Below, one piece after another: positions 1 through 7,274 of a stretch of 64,000 nucleotides of DNA (within the stretch, counting starts at the first letter, position 1; each line of letters opens with the position of its first letter). The notes beneath the pieces were generated by a model, which was not told where the DNA came from, searched no databases, and worked only from the letters and a program-made list of their open reading frames with translations. The stretch is from Phocaeicola_A sp045647865 (GTDB lineage: Bacteria > Bacteroidota > Bacteroidia > Bacteroidales > Bacteroidaceae): contig JAZRMW010000063.1 in assembly GCA_045647865.1 (NCBI GenBank), positions 62,001 through 126,000 of the forward strand. The letters are read 5' to 3'. The translations under genes were made by a program, and so were the position numbers.

Positions 1-572
1 CAAACAAATACATCACCGTAGCCTACAAGCTGTATGTGATGAACGATGGAAAGAAAGAATTAGTGGAAGAAGCAACCAAAGAGCACCCTTATCAATTCAT
101 TTCTGGCATGGGAGTGTCATTGGACGCTTTTGAGGCAGAAGTGCAGGACAAGAACCCTGGCGAAGGATTCGACTTTGTCATTCCCTGTGCAGAAGCTTAC
201 GGAGAATACGAGCAAGAGCGCGTAGTGACATTGGACAAACAAATGTTCTGCCGCGATGGAAAATTCCAGTCGGAATACATCTATCCGGGTGCATGGATTC
301 CCTTGGTAAACGAAGATGGCAACCACTTTCAGGGACTAGTGGCAGAAGTCAAAGAGAATGAGGTTATCGTGGATTTGAACGACCGCTTGGCAGGCAAAGA
401 CCTGATGTTTGTAGGCGAAGTGGTAGAAAACCGTCCGGCAACAACCGACGAAATCAAAGGAATGATTAACATGCTCACTGGTGGCGGATGTGGATGTGGA
501 TGCGACAGCTGCGGAGGCGACTGTAGCGACCACGATGGAGGATGCGGCGGATGTGGCGGACACTGCCATTGA
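1..572 (+). CDS. slyD: SlyD-like FKBP peptidyl-prolyl isomerase, 5' partial
   Basis: FKBP-type cis-trans prolyl isomerase and metal-binding chaperone of the SlyD family, acting in the cytoplasm. The reading frame is open to base 3 (upstream codons read NKYITVAYKLYV), so the true start lies outside the window; the GTG at 36 is internal. The insert-in-flap part (about FISGMGVSLDAFE through the YGEYEQE segment) and the end of the FKBP fold are visible. The C-terminus is a Cys/His/Gly-rich tail (GGGCGCGCDSCGG onward, ending GGHCH) with nine cysteines, typical of the metal-binding (Ni/Zn) tail of SlyD. An 8-bp inverted repeat at 592-623 follows the stop and may be a weak terminator. Family assignment is firm; metal binding is inferred from the tail. 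Confidence 0.92.
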   Translation, partial: NKYITVAYKLYVMNDGKKELVEEATKEHPYQFISGMGVSLDAFEAEVQDKNPGEGFDFVIPCAEAYGEYEQERVVTLDKQMFCRDGKFQSEYIYPGAWIPLVNEDGNHFQGLVAEVKENEVIVDLNDRLAGKDLMFVGEVVENRPATTDEIKGMINMLTGGGCGCGCDSCGGDCSDHDGGCGGCGGHCH

Positions 573-701
573 TGACTTAACAAAGTTATAATTCATTCAC
601 GTTTCAACCAACACTTGAATGAATGAAGCGCCGTAACGCACCAATTCATTATATATCAACATAATACATTTACATCCTTTTTTGTGATATATGTAAACAC
701 C

Positions 702-785
702 TTTCCACCTATGTGTAAAAGCATTTACAGATAGGTGGAAACAGGTTTACACATAGGTGGAAATGGCTTTACACTTAGGTAGATA
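702..785. repeat. Array of four 18-bp units at 22-bp period
   Basis: Four copies of an 18-bp unit (consensus TTTACACATAGGTGGAAA) start at 702 (inverted), 724, 746 and 768. Each is separated by a different 4-bp spacer, so the period is exactly 22 bp. The first copy is inverted relative to the second, so the pair can form a hairpin. No coding potential is seen. It lies between slyD and aroC; the rest of 573-899 holds only the hairpin at 592-623. One of several arrays of this build in the window. Confidence 0.85.
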
Positions 786-899
786 TAACAATGAATCTAT
801 CAGGGAAGAATGCATGACATTGACACCTTGAACAAGAATAGTGTATGTTAACGTTTTTGTATCCTCACCAAGGACTCTCATAATTCAACAAACAAGAAT

Positions 900-1979
900 A
901 TGTTCAACAATACATTCGGCCATATATTTCGTCTCACTACATTTGGTGAATCTCACGGAGCAGGCATCGGGGGAGTCATAGACGGTTTCCCCGCAGGCAT
1001 TGCGTTGGACATGGAATTCATCCAAAAAGAGTTGAATCGCCGAAAACCAGGACAATCCAAGATAACCACCGATCGCAAAGAAGCTGATCAAGTAGAAATT
1101 CTCTCAGGTGTATTTGAAGGAAAAAGTACAGGATGCCCAATCGGTTTCTTGGTGCGTAACACCAACCAACACTCTAATGATTACGAAAACCTACGGAATC
1201 TGTATCGCCCTTCGCATGCCGATTATACCTATACACAGAAATATGGCCTGCGTGATCATCGGGGCGGCGGACGCTCTTCGGCCCGCGAAACCATTGCTCG
1301 CTGCGTAGGAGGTGCTTTGGCCAAATTGGCACTGAAACAGTTGGGTATCACAGTACAAGCCTACACTTCACAAGTCGGCAATATCGCATTGGAGAAGAAT
1401 TATTCCCAATACGACTTGTCGCTGACTGAAAGTAACGCTGTACGTTGTCCCGACCCAACGAAAGCAGAAGAGATGGAAGCCCTCATTGCCGAAGTGAAAG
1501 CCGTAGGCGACACAATTGGCGGTATCATCACGTGTGTCATCAAAGGATGCCCAGTAGGACTCGGCCAACCTGCATTTGGCAAATTGCACGCGGCCTTGGG
1601 AAACGCCATGTTAAGCATCAATGCCGTCAAAGGGTTCGAATATGGTGAAGGTTTTGCAGGAGTATCAGCACGTGGTTCTGAACAAAACGATACGTTTTAC
1701 AACCACAACGGACGCATTGATACCCGCACCAATCATTCCGGAGGCATTCAAGGAGGTATCAGCAATGGACAAGACATCTACTTCCGTGTAGCATTCAAAC
1801 CCGTAGCGACCCTGCTGATGGAACAATCGACCGTGGACTTGGAAGGAAATGACACGATAGTGAAAGCACGCGGCCGACATGACCCATGTGTGCTTCCACG
1901 AGCAGTCCCCATCGTTGAAGCCATGGCAGCGATGGTTTTGTTAGACTATTACTTGTTGAACAAAACGACAACATTATAA
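900..1979 (+). CDS. aroC: Chorismate synthase
   Basis: Converts 5-enolpyruvylshikimate-3-phosphate to chorismate, the last shared step of aromatic amino acid and folate synthesis; uses reduced FMN. The 359-residue length is normal for the bacterial enzyme. Family signatures are present: GESHG at residues 16-20, the HRGGGRSSARET FMN-binding segment near residue 120, and the RGRHDPCVLPRAVP segment near the C-terminus that carries the catalytic region. The start ATG at 900 gives the conserved N-terminus (FGHIFRLTTFGESHG), so it is secure. A strong hairpin terminator follows directly. Very sure. Confidence 0.98.
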   Translation: MFNNTFGHIFRLTTFGESHGAGIGGVIDGFPAGIALDMEFIQKELNRRKPGQSKITTDRKEADQVEILSGVFEGKSTGCPIGFLVRNTNQHSNDYENLRNLYRPSHADYTYTQKYGLRDHRGGGRSSARETIARCVGGALAKLALKQLGITVQAYTSQVGNIALEKNYSQYDLSLTESNAVRCPDPTKAEEMEALIAEVKAVGDTIGGIITCVIKGCPVGLGQPAFGKLHAALGNAMLSINAVKGFEYGEGFAGVSARGSEQNDTFYNHNGRIDTRTNHSGGIQGGISNGQDIYFRVAFKPVATLLMEQSTVDLEGNDTIVKARGRHDPCVLPRAVPIVEAMAAMVLLDYYLLNKTTTL

Positions 1980-1980
1980 A

Positions 1981-2021
1981 AAGTATCGGGGTAAAACTGG
2001 TAATTCCCCGATACTTTTTTT
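1981..2021 (+). terminator. Rho-independent terminator of aroC
   Basis: An 11-bp perfect stem (AAGTATCGGGG at 1981-1991 with CCCCGATACTT at 2006-2016) is followed by a run of T, directly after the aroC stop. Confidence 0.9.
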
Positions 2022-2112
2022 GTTCAAACATCACTTTTTCCCTTCATAATGACACTTTTTGGAACCCGAAATGTAAGAATACACCTAAAAATAACAAAAA
2101 GGCATCAGAATA

Positions 2113-2144
2113 TTTGGCAGTTTCAAAAGAAAGCAGTACCTTTG
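2113..2144 (+). promoter_or_regulatory. Bacteroidota-type promoter for the initiator tRNA
   Basis: TTTG at 2113-2116 (-33 box) and TACCTTTG at 2137-2144 (-7 box, consensus TAnnTTTG) are separated by 20 bp, the usual spacing for the Bacteroidota primary sigma factor. The tRNA begins 24 bp downstream. Confidence 0.8.
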
Positions 2145-2167
2145 CACTCGCAAAAAGGAAATAACAT

Positions 2168-2240
<73 letters not shown>

Positions 2241-2246
2241 CAAGAC

Positions 2247-2279
2247 AAAAGGATGTGTCATAAAGCACATCCTTTTTTT
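2247..2279 (+). terminator. Terminator of the tRNA transcript
   Basis: Stem AAAGGATGTG / CACATCCTTT with a short loop and a run of seven T, right after the tRNA. Confidence 0.85.
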
Positions 2280-2390
2280 ATGCACGGATTCCAAGAATTT
2301 CCCAATTATGGAACAGCCCGAAAAGCCAGTTGGGTATAATGAGCTATAATCAATTTTCAGACTGACCCACAATTATCCAGAAGAGAAAAA

Positions 2391-2470
2391 GTCCAAAAAG
2401 GTAAGTAAATCGTCCAAACAGAGAAGCAATCTGAATAAACGCAGAAGCTCATTTATAGGAGCTCCCTCAA
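2391..2470. repeat. Dispersed repeat, solo element end
   Basis: This stretch closely matches 5971-6044 (shared blocks CCAAAAAG, CAGAGAA, CTGAATAAACG, ATTTATAG and CTCCCT), which is the right half of a MITE-like element. The left end is not found here, so it looks like a truncated copy. Short blocks inside recur at 21 bp (GTCCAAA at 2391 and 2412; AGAAGC at 2422 and 2443). Nothing else is recognised in 2280-2510. Confidence 0.65.
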
Positions 2471-2510
2471 AATTCATTTCGTTTCAATTACAACAAATTG
2501 TCCCTATTTC

Positions 2511-2542
2511 TTTGGATGATACAAAGAAATCATGTAACTTTG
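2511..2542 (+). promoter_or_regulatory. Promoter of the tetR-fabG unit
   Basis: TTTG at 2511-2514 and TAACTTTG at 2535-2542 match the Bacteroidota -33/-7 pair with 20-bp spacing. It places transcription start near 2549, which decides the downstream ATG at 2576 as the start of the regulator. Confidence 0.75.
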
Positions 2543-2575
2543 CGCAAAGTTATAATATTTGTGCAATTCATTGGT

Positions 2576-3163
2576 ATGAGTATATCTAAAACAAAAAAAC
2601 AATTTGTTGATGTGGCCCGAGAACTGTTTGCCAAAAAGGGTATCATCAATACAACAATGAATGATATTGCTTTGGCCTCGAAAAAAGGACGTCGAACCCT
2701 TTATACCTATTTCAGTTGTAAAGAGGACATTTACATCGCTGTCATTGAATCAGAACTCGATATACTCTCTGAAACTTTGGAAAAAGTTGCAGCCCAAGAC
2801 ATTGCCCCCGACGAAAAAATCATAGCCCTTATTTACACCCATTTGAACACCATCAAAGATGTGGTTCAACGGAATGGAACACTACAAGCCGACTTTTTCA
2901 AGAACATCAAGAAGGTAGAACGCGTACGCATGAGATTCAATTACAACGAAACCATGATTTTACGCAAAATCCTTACCGAAGGAGTCGAAAAAGGAGTCTT
3001 CGACATTGCCGATGTGGCAGTGTATGCCGATATCCTGCACTGTTGCATCAAAGGCATTGAGGTATTGTATATCCGTGGGCGCATCGGAAAAGGCATCGAC
3101 AGAGATACAATGATACAACATGTGAGACACATTGTTTTCGGAGCTTTAGGAAAAAAAGATTAA
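2576..3163 (+). CDS. TetR/AcrR family transcriptional regulator
   Basis: A 195-residue one-component regulator. The N-terminal helix-turn-helix is clear (FVDVARELFAKKGIINTT, then TMNDIALASKKGRRTLYTYF), followed by an all-helical ligand and dimer domain with no recognisable ligand signature. The frame is open upstream to an ATG at 2498, but that start lies upstream of the -7 box, so ATG 2576 (MSISKTKK) is chosen. fabG follows 42 bp downstream on the same strand with no terminator between, so the two are probably co-transcribed; a role in controlling lipid or fatty acid metabolism is inference only. Confidence 0.9.
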   Translation: MSISKTKKQFVDVARELFAKKGIINTTMNDIALASKKGRRTLYTYFSCKEDIYIAVIESELDILSETLEKVAAQDIAPDEKIIALIYTHLNTIKDVVQRNGTLQADFFKNIKKVERVRMRFNYNETMILRKILTEGVEKGVFDIADVAVYADILHCCIKGIEVLYIRGRIGKGIDRDTMIQHVRHIVFGALGKKD

Positions 3164-3205
3164 ACATATTATTTACTAATCAAAAAATCTACATTCAAAA
3201 AAATT

Positions 3206-3952
3206 ATGGGATTATTAACTGGAAAAACTGCAATCATTACAGGAGCTGCCCGCGGTATTGGTAAAGCCATTGCCCTGAAATTCGCTTCAGAAGGTGCAAA
3301 CATTGCCTTCACAGACTTGGTGATTGACGAAAACGGTCAAAATACAGAGAAAGAAATTGCTGCATTCGGTGTCAAAGTAAAAGGATATGCCAGCAATGCC
3401 GCCAATTTCGAAGAGACAGAAAAGGTTGTCAACGAAATTAAGGAAGAATTCGGTTCAGTGGACATTCTGGTAAACAATGCCGGTATCACCAAAGACGGTC
3501 TGATGATGCGTATGAGCGAAGCCCAGTGGGATGCCGTAATCGCAGTAAACTTGAAGTCTGCATTCAACTTCATTCATGCCTGCACCCCCATCATGATGCG
3601 CCAAAAGAGCGGAAGCATCATCAACATGGCATCGGTAGTGGGTGTACACGGTAATGCCGGACAGGCTAACTACTCTGCATCAAAAGCAGGTATGATTGGT
3701 TTGGCCAAATCCATTGCACAGGAATTGGGTTCACGCGGAATCCGCGCCAACGCCATTGCTCCGGGATTCATCATTACCGACATGACAGCCCAATTGAGCG
3801 ATGAGGTAAAGGCCGAATGGGCCAAGAAGATTCCTCTCCGTCGCGGTGGAACTCCTGAAGATGTTGCTGACGTAGCTACATTCTTGGCTTCAGACATGTC
3901 AGCTTACGTTTCAGGTCAAGTTATCCAAGTTGATGGTGGAATGAACATGTAA
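3206..3952 (+). CDS. fabG: 3-oxoacyl-[ACP] reductase
   Basis: Short-chain dehydrogenase that reduces 3-oxoacyl-ACP with NADPH in fatty acid elongation. The 248-residue length matches FabG. Visible motifs are the TGAARGIG cofactor loop at about residues 12-19, NNAG near residue 90, the catalytic serine in the INMASVVG strand, YSASK (catalytic Tyr and Lys) near residues 154-158, and the C-terminal SGQVIQVDGGMNM end typical of true FabG. Lies just behind the TetR gene. Many SDR paralogues exist, but the C-terminus argues for FabG itself. Confidence 0.93.
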   Translation: MGLLTGKTAIITGAARGIGKAIALKFASEGANIAFTDLVIDENGQNTEKEIAAFGVKVKGYASNAANFEETEKVVNEIKEEFGSVDILVNNAGITKDGLMMRMSEAQWDAVIAVNLKSAFNFIHACTPIMMRQKSGSIINMASVVGVHGNAGQANYSASKAGMIGLAKSIAQELGSRGIRANAIAPGFIITDMTAQLSDEVKAEWAKKIPLRRGGTPEDVADVATFLASDMSAYVSGQVIQVDGGMNM

Positions 3953-3962
3953 TCTTTTGAAG

Positions 3963-4063
3963 ATTCACGATTTATGATTTCTGATTTATGATTTATGATT
4001 CAACAACCCCATATAAAAATCATAAACCGGAAATCATAAATCGTAAATCATAAATCACAAATC
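3963..4063. repeat. Large AT-rich inverted repeat between fabG and the pseudouridine synthase
   Basis: Left arm built of GATTTATGATTT-type words (about 3963-4004) and right arm of AAATCATAAATC-type words (about 4017-4063) are imperfect reverse complements and could fold into one long hairpin. No gene or clear promoter is seen in it. Confidence 0.7.
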
Positions 4064-4067
4064 AACC

Positions 4068-4739
4068 GTGACAGTTATTTACGAAGACAACCACATCATC
4101 GTGGTCAACAAGTCGGCTTCTGAAATTGTACAAGGCGACAAAACGGGCGACACTCCCCTATCAGAAACCGTAAAATCCTATCTGAAAGAAAAATACCAAA
4201 AACCGGGAAATGTTTTCATCGGTGTCACTCATCGATTGGATCGTCCCGTAAGCGGTTTGGTCATCTTTGCCAAGACGAGCAAAGCCCTTTCGCGACTGAA
4301 CGACATGTTCCGTACCGGCGACGTGCACAAGGTCTATTGGGCCATCGTCAAGAATCGTCCCCCACATGAAGAGGGACTGTTGGAGCATTGGTTGGTTCGC
4401 AACGAAAAACAGAACAAGTCCTATGCCTATGACCGCGAAGTCAAGGACTCCAAGAAAGCCGCTCTCAAATACAAAGTCATCGCCCATTCAGAGAATTACC
4501 ATCTCCTGGAAATCCAACTGATGACAGGCCGCCACCATCAGATACGTTGCCAACTAGCCAAAATGGGATGTCCAATCAAGGGCGATCTCAAATACGGAGC
4601 CGCACGTTCAAATCCCGATGGCAGTATCAGCCTGCATGCACGCAGAGTCAGCTTCATACATCCCGTATCCAAACAGGAAATCCACCTGGAAGCACCACTA
4701 CCTGCAGACAAGCTATGGCAAAGCTTCGGACAAGAGTAA
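4068..4739 (+). CDS. RluA/RluD-family pseudouridine synthase
   Basis: Converts a uridine in rRNA or tRNA to pseudouridine. The 223 residues make a single catalytic domain without an S4 domain, as in the RluA/TruC-like branch. The catalytic HRLDRPVSGLVIFAKT motif is at about residue 56 (Asp in HRLD is the nucleophile), with LMTGRHHQIRCQL downstream. The start is a GTG at 4068, which gives the typical TVIYEDNHIIVVNK opening; no ATG upstream fits. It starts directly after the inverted repeat. The exact RNA target cannot be read from sequence. Confidence 0.92.
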   Translation: MTVIYEDNHIIVVNKSASEIVQGDKTGDTPLSETVKSYLKEKYQKPGNVFIGVTHRLDRPVSGLVIFAKTSKALSRLNDMFRTGDVHKVYWAIVKNRPPHEEGLLEHWLVRNEKQNKSYAYDREVKDSKKAALKYKVIAHSENYHLLEIQLMTGRHHQIRCQLAKMGCPIKGDLKYGAARSNPDGSISLHARRVSFIHPVSKQEIHLEAPLPADKLWQSFGQE

Positions 4740-4803
4740 ACCTTCACCCCTTACAACATTCAAGAATGAACCAATACCTCATTTAACCACTTATCAGTAA
4801 ATC

Positions 4804-5823
4804 ATGAAAAGAATCTCTTTCTACCTGATTTCCCTACTTCTCATCGGATGGAGTACCATGGGATATGCACAAGCCGACCCGTCCAAAGCGCCGGCTTTTG
4901 ACAACCAAAGTAACGTAGCGATGAGCGATTGTCACTACATTGTGGCACAAGACGGTTCAGGCCACTTCAAGACCGTACAGGAAGCCATCAATGCCGTACC
5001 CGATTTCCGCAAACAAATTACCCGCATCTACATCCGAAAAGGTGTATATAAGGAAAAAATCGTCATCGCTCCCAGCAAACAACACATAGCCCTCTACGGT
5101 GAGGACGGAGCTACCCTCTCATACGACGACTATGCAAACAAGCAGAATGTCTTCGGAGAAAACAAAGGGACATCCGGTTCCTCCTCCATCTACATCTATG
5201 GCTCCGACTTCTATGCCGAAAACATCATCTTCGAGAACACCGCAGGTCCCGTCGGGCAAGCCGTTGCCTGTTTCGTTGCAGGCGACCGCGTACATTTCAA
5301 GAAATGCCGTTTCCTCGGTTTCCAAGACACCCTCTACACTTGGGGACGCAACAGTCGCCAGTATTACGAGGAATGTTACATCGAAGGCACTGTGGATTTC
5401 ATCTTCGGTTCTTCAACCGCCGTGTTCGACCACTGCCTTATCCATAGCAAATCAAAGGGTTATGTCACTGCGCCCAGCACCCCTCAGGAAACCCGATACG
5501 GATACCTCTTCTACGATTGTAAACTGACATCTGAAAAGGGATTGGAAGGCAAAGTTTTCCTCTCGCGTCCTTGGCGTCCCTATGGTCAGGCCGTCTTCAT
5601 CCGTTGCGAGTTGGGCAACCACATCGCCCCTGCAGGATGGAACAACTGGGGCAAGGAGAGCAACGAACAGACCGCCTTCTACGCCGAATACCAGAACTAC
5701 GGACCCGGTGCCGACATCAGCCAGCGTGTCGCATGGAGCCACCAGCTCCCCAACCTCCGCGGATACTCTATCCAAGAGGTTCTTGCCGGCACCGACGGTT
5801 GGAATCCTTGCAAGAAGAAGTAA
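4804..5823 (+). CDS. Secreted pectin methylesterase (CE8)
   Basis: Hydrolyses methyl esters of homogalacturonan in pectin, exposing it to lyases and polygalacturonases. A Sec signal peptide (MKRISFYLISLLLIGWSTMGYAQA) is followed by a right-handed beta-helix domain. Family motifs are visible: the GxYxE-like GVYKEKI, QDTLY, the DFIFG catalytic Asp segment, and LSRPWRPYG with the conserved Arg and Trp. The 339-residue length is normal for bacterial CE8. No SusC/SusD pair or pectin lyase lies beside it, so it sits outside a full polysaccharide locus in this window. Confidence 0.93.
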   Translation: MKRISFYLISLLLIGWSTMGYAQADPSKAPAFDNQSNVAMSDCHYIVAQDGSGHFKTVQEAINAVPDFRKQITRIYIRKGVYKEKIVIAPSKQHIALYGEDGATLSYDDYANKQNVFGENKGTSGSSSIYIYGSDFYAENIIFENTAGPVGQAVACFVAGDRVHFKKCRFLGFQDTLYTWGRNSRQYYEECYIEGTVDFIFGSSTAVFDHCLIHSKSKGYVTAPSTPQETRYGYLFYDCKLTSEKGLEGKVFLSRPWRPYGQAVFIRCELGNHIAPAGWNNWGKESNEQTAFYAEYQNYGPGADISQRVAWSHQLPNLRGYSIQEVLAGTDGWNPCKKK

Positions 5824-5848
5824 GTAACGGGAGTTCGATATAAAACTT

Positions 5849-6044
5849 TTAAGAGAGGTTCTATAAATTAGCTTGCGAGGATTTGCTTCAGATTTTTGAG
5901 GATTTTCTTCTTATCTGCGAAGATTCGTAGCGGGCTACGTATCAAGAAGATAAGAAGAAAGAGACCAAAAAGACAAGCAAAGCATCCAAGCAGAGAACCA
6001 ACCTGAATAAACGTAGAAACTAATTTATAGAACCTCCCTTAACT
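5849..6044. mobile_element. MITE-like element with ~24-bp terminal inverted repeats
   Basis: Left end 5849-5872 (core GAGGTTCTATAAATTAG) is repeated in inverted form at 6021-6044 (core CTAATTTATAGAACCTC). The interior is itself partly palindromic (CTTCTTATCT versus AGATAAGAAG) and has no ORF. AACTTT occurs at both outer edges and may be a target duplication. Its right half is repeated at 2391-2470 and its tip at 30871-30890. An 18-bp word at 5826-5843 also matches the end of the different MITE at 62131. Confidence 0.6.
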
Positions 6045-6071
6045 TTATTGCTATAGGCAAAGACACGTCCG

Positions 6072-6144
6072 CTGTAGGGGCGGGGTCTGCCCGCCCAAAA
6101 TAGTCATTGCACTTCATCAGGGCGGGCAACCCCCGCCCCTACAG
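6072..6144. repeat. GC-rich inverted repeat
   Basis: Arm CTGTAGGGGCGGGG...CCCGCCC (6072-6096) pairs with GGGCGGG...CCCCGCCCCTACAG (6121-6144) around an AT-rich loop. The very GC-rich arms stand out in this AT-rich intergenic region. Such GTAGGGGCGGG hairpins are known as dispersed repeats in several phyla; no function is evident here. Confidence 0.7.
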
Positions 6145-6293
6145 TTGCATTATCAAAGTTTCAGTTTACTGAGGTTTCTCGTTTGCAACCGACTTCTTTG
6201 ACTGACCCGTTTTTACCATCTTCAAATAACGTCGTGAATTTTCCAAAGAGCTTCATTCAGTCTCTTTCTCCCCTATCATTTCGCACCCCGTAA

Positions 6294-6412
6294 CTCTGGA
6301 CACTTACTGAAAATCTCTGGACACTTACTGAAAAAAGTATCAAGGAGTTCTGAAATAAGTGTCCAGTGTAAATCCAAAAAGTCTGGACACTTATTCGGAT
6401 AAGTATCCAGAC
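6294..6412. repeat. Five copies of an 11-bp word in direct and inverted order
   Basis: Core CTGGACACTTA occurs at 6296 and 6317 (direct, 21 bp apart, inside two near-identical 21-bp units), inverted at 6356-6366, direct again at 6383, and inverted with one change at 6400-6410. The last two form a hairpin followed by a T run, so it may also terminate transcription. No coding potential. Confidence 0.8.
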
Positions 6413-6468
6413 TTTTTTGAATTTATCAGGAGAACTGTTTTATGAGCAATTGCGGGATGTAAAGAATT

Positions 6469-6725
6469 TTACACCTCACTTCCGTCCCTCATCGTTTGTA
6501 ACGCTCGGAGGCTGAATGTAGTTATAAGACCATCGTGAGTACGTACACTTAAACCATGGCGAATGAGCAAGGCTTATACAGCATGAAAACATGCATAATA
6601 ATATCTGTGGATGCAATGTCCCAATATCTTTGCTTATACATCTCGTCTGCCTGTTCGAGGAATGTATGAGCCTTTTCTTGCTCTAACGACACTAAAGTCT
6701 TTCTATCTTCTTCACTTAAACTCAT
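6469..6725 (-). pseudogene. Broken HEPN (HepT-type) toxin gene
   Basis: Begins at ATG 6725, overlapping the upstream nucleotidyltransferase stop as ATGA. The first frame reads MSLSEEDRKTLVSLEQEKAH and continues to the YWDIAS segment. The protein then continues in a second frame (RYYYACFHAV, then ALLIRHGLSVRTHDGL, then TFSLRALQTMRDGSEV), with a TAA where a CAA (Gln) is expected after FHAV. So there is one frameshift plus one nonsense change, and an early end. The RYYYACFH segment is the HEPN R-x6-H RNase motif. It would be the toxin half of an MNT-HEPN pair; here it cannot make an intact product. Confidence 0.82.
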
Positions 6726-7036
6726 GCCAAAACAATTGCATCTTTATTCACATTCTGGTAAAAAGGAGTTATACGACTGGCTTCCCACTCCTTAGCTGTG
6801 TACATAATTGGATTGATTCGTTCTCCCAAATCCCAACCAAGTTCTGTCAGTGGATAAGTGACATTGTCGTAATCAATAGGCAGAAGTCTGTCTTTGTTAA
6901 GAATAATCAGTATATCCCAATCCGATTCACTATGAGCTTCTCCACGGGCTTGTGAACCGAAAAGCAAAGCCCGACCTCCTACAGGTAAATGCTTTGCGAG
7001 CGTCTGTTTGATACTGTCAAAAACTTGCTGTTTCAT
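6722..7036 (-). CDS. MNT-type nucleotidyltransferase (MntA-like antitoxin)
   Basis: A 104-residue minimal nucleotidyltransferase. The polymerase-beta-like motif GSQARGEAHSESDWD spans about residues 27-41 and fits GS-x10-D-x-D, the active site of MntA antitoxins, which inactivate HEPN RNases by transferring AMP. Both metal-binding Asp residues are present. Its stop overlaps the start of the HEPN gene by four bases, the usual arrangement of the pair. Because the HEPN partner is broken, the gene is likely an orphan antitoxin or serves another modification role. A relict pair is the simplest reading. Confidence 0.85.
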   Translation of the reverse strand: MKQQVFDSIKQTLAKHLPVGGRALLFGSQARGEAHSESDWDILIILNKDRLLPIDYDNVTYPLTELGWDLGERINPIMYTAKEWEASRITPFYQNVNKDAIVLA

Positions 7037-7274
7037 CTGCCAAATGATTTAACACTGCAAATAAAGCGATTTATTTTGGTATTGACAACGTTAATGAACG
7101 ACAAAAATACAACCGAAAAACCATATATGCAATTTTATCCTCCCAATTTGTTGCAATCTATCTCCTTTTCTCTGAAAAATAATTTTCGACCCGCTGCGTG
7201 GGATACAAAAAAAGCGGGCTTCATTTATGCCCGCTCTATAATGAATTAAATAAATTAAAAAAATGCGCTTCGCT

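Noticed and set aside
702..785. CRISPR-like appearance of the short repeat arrays
   Set aside because: Units are 7-18 bp with only 4-15 bp between them, some are inverted, and no cas gene is present in the window.
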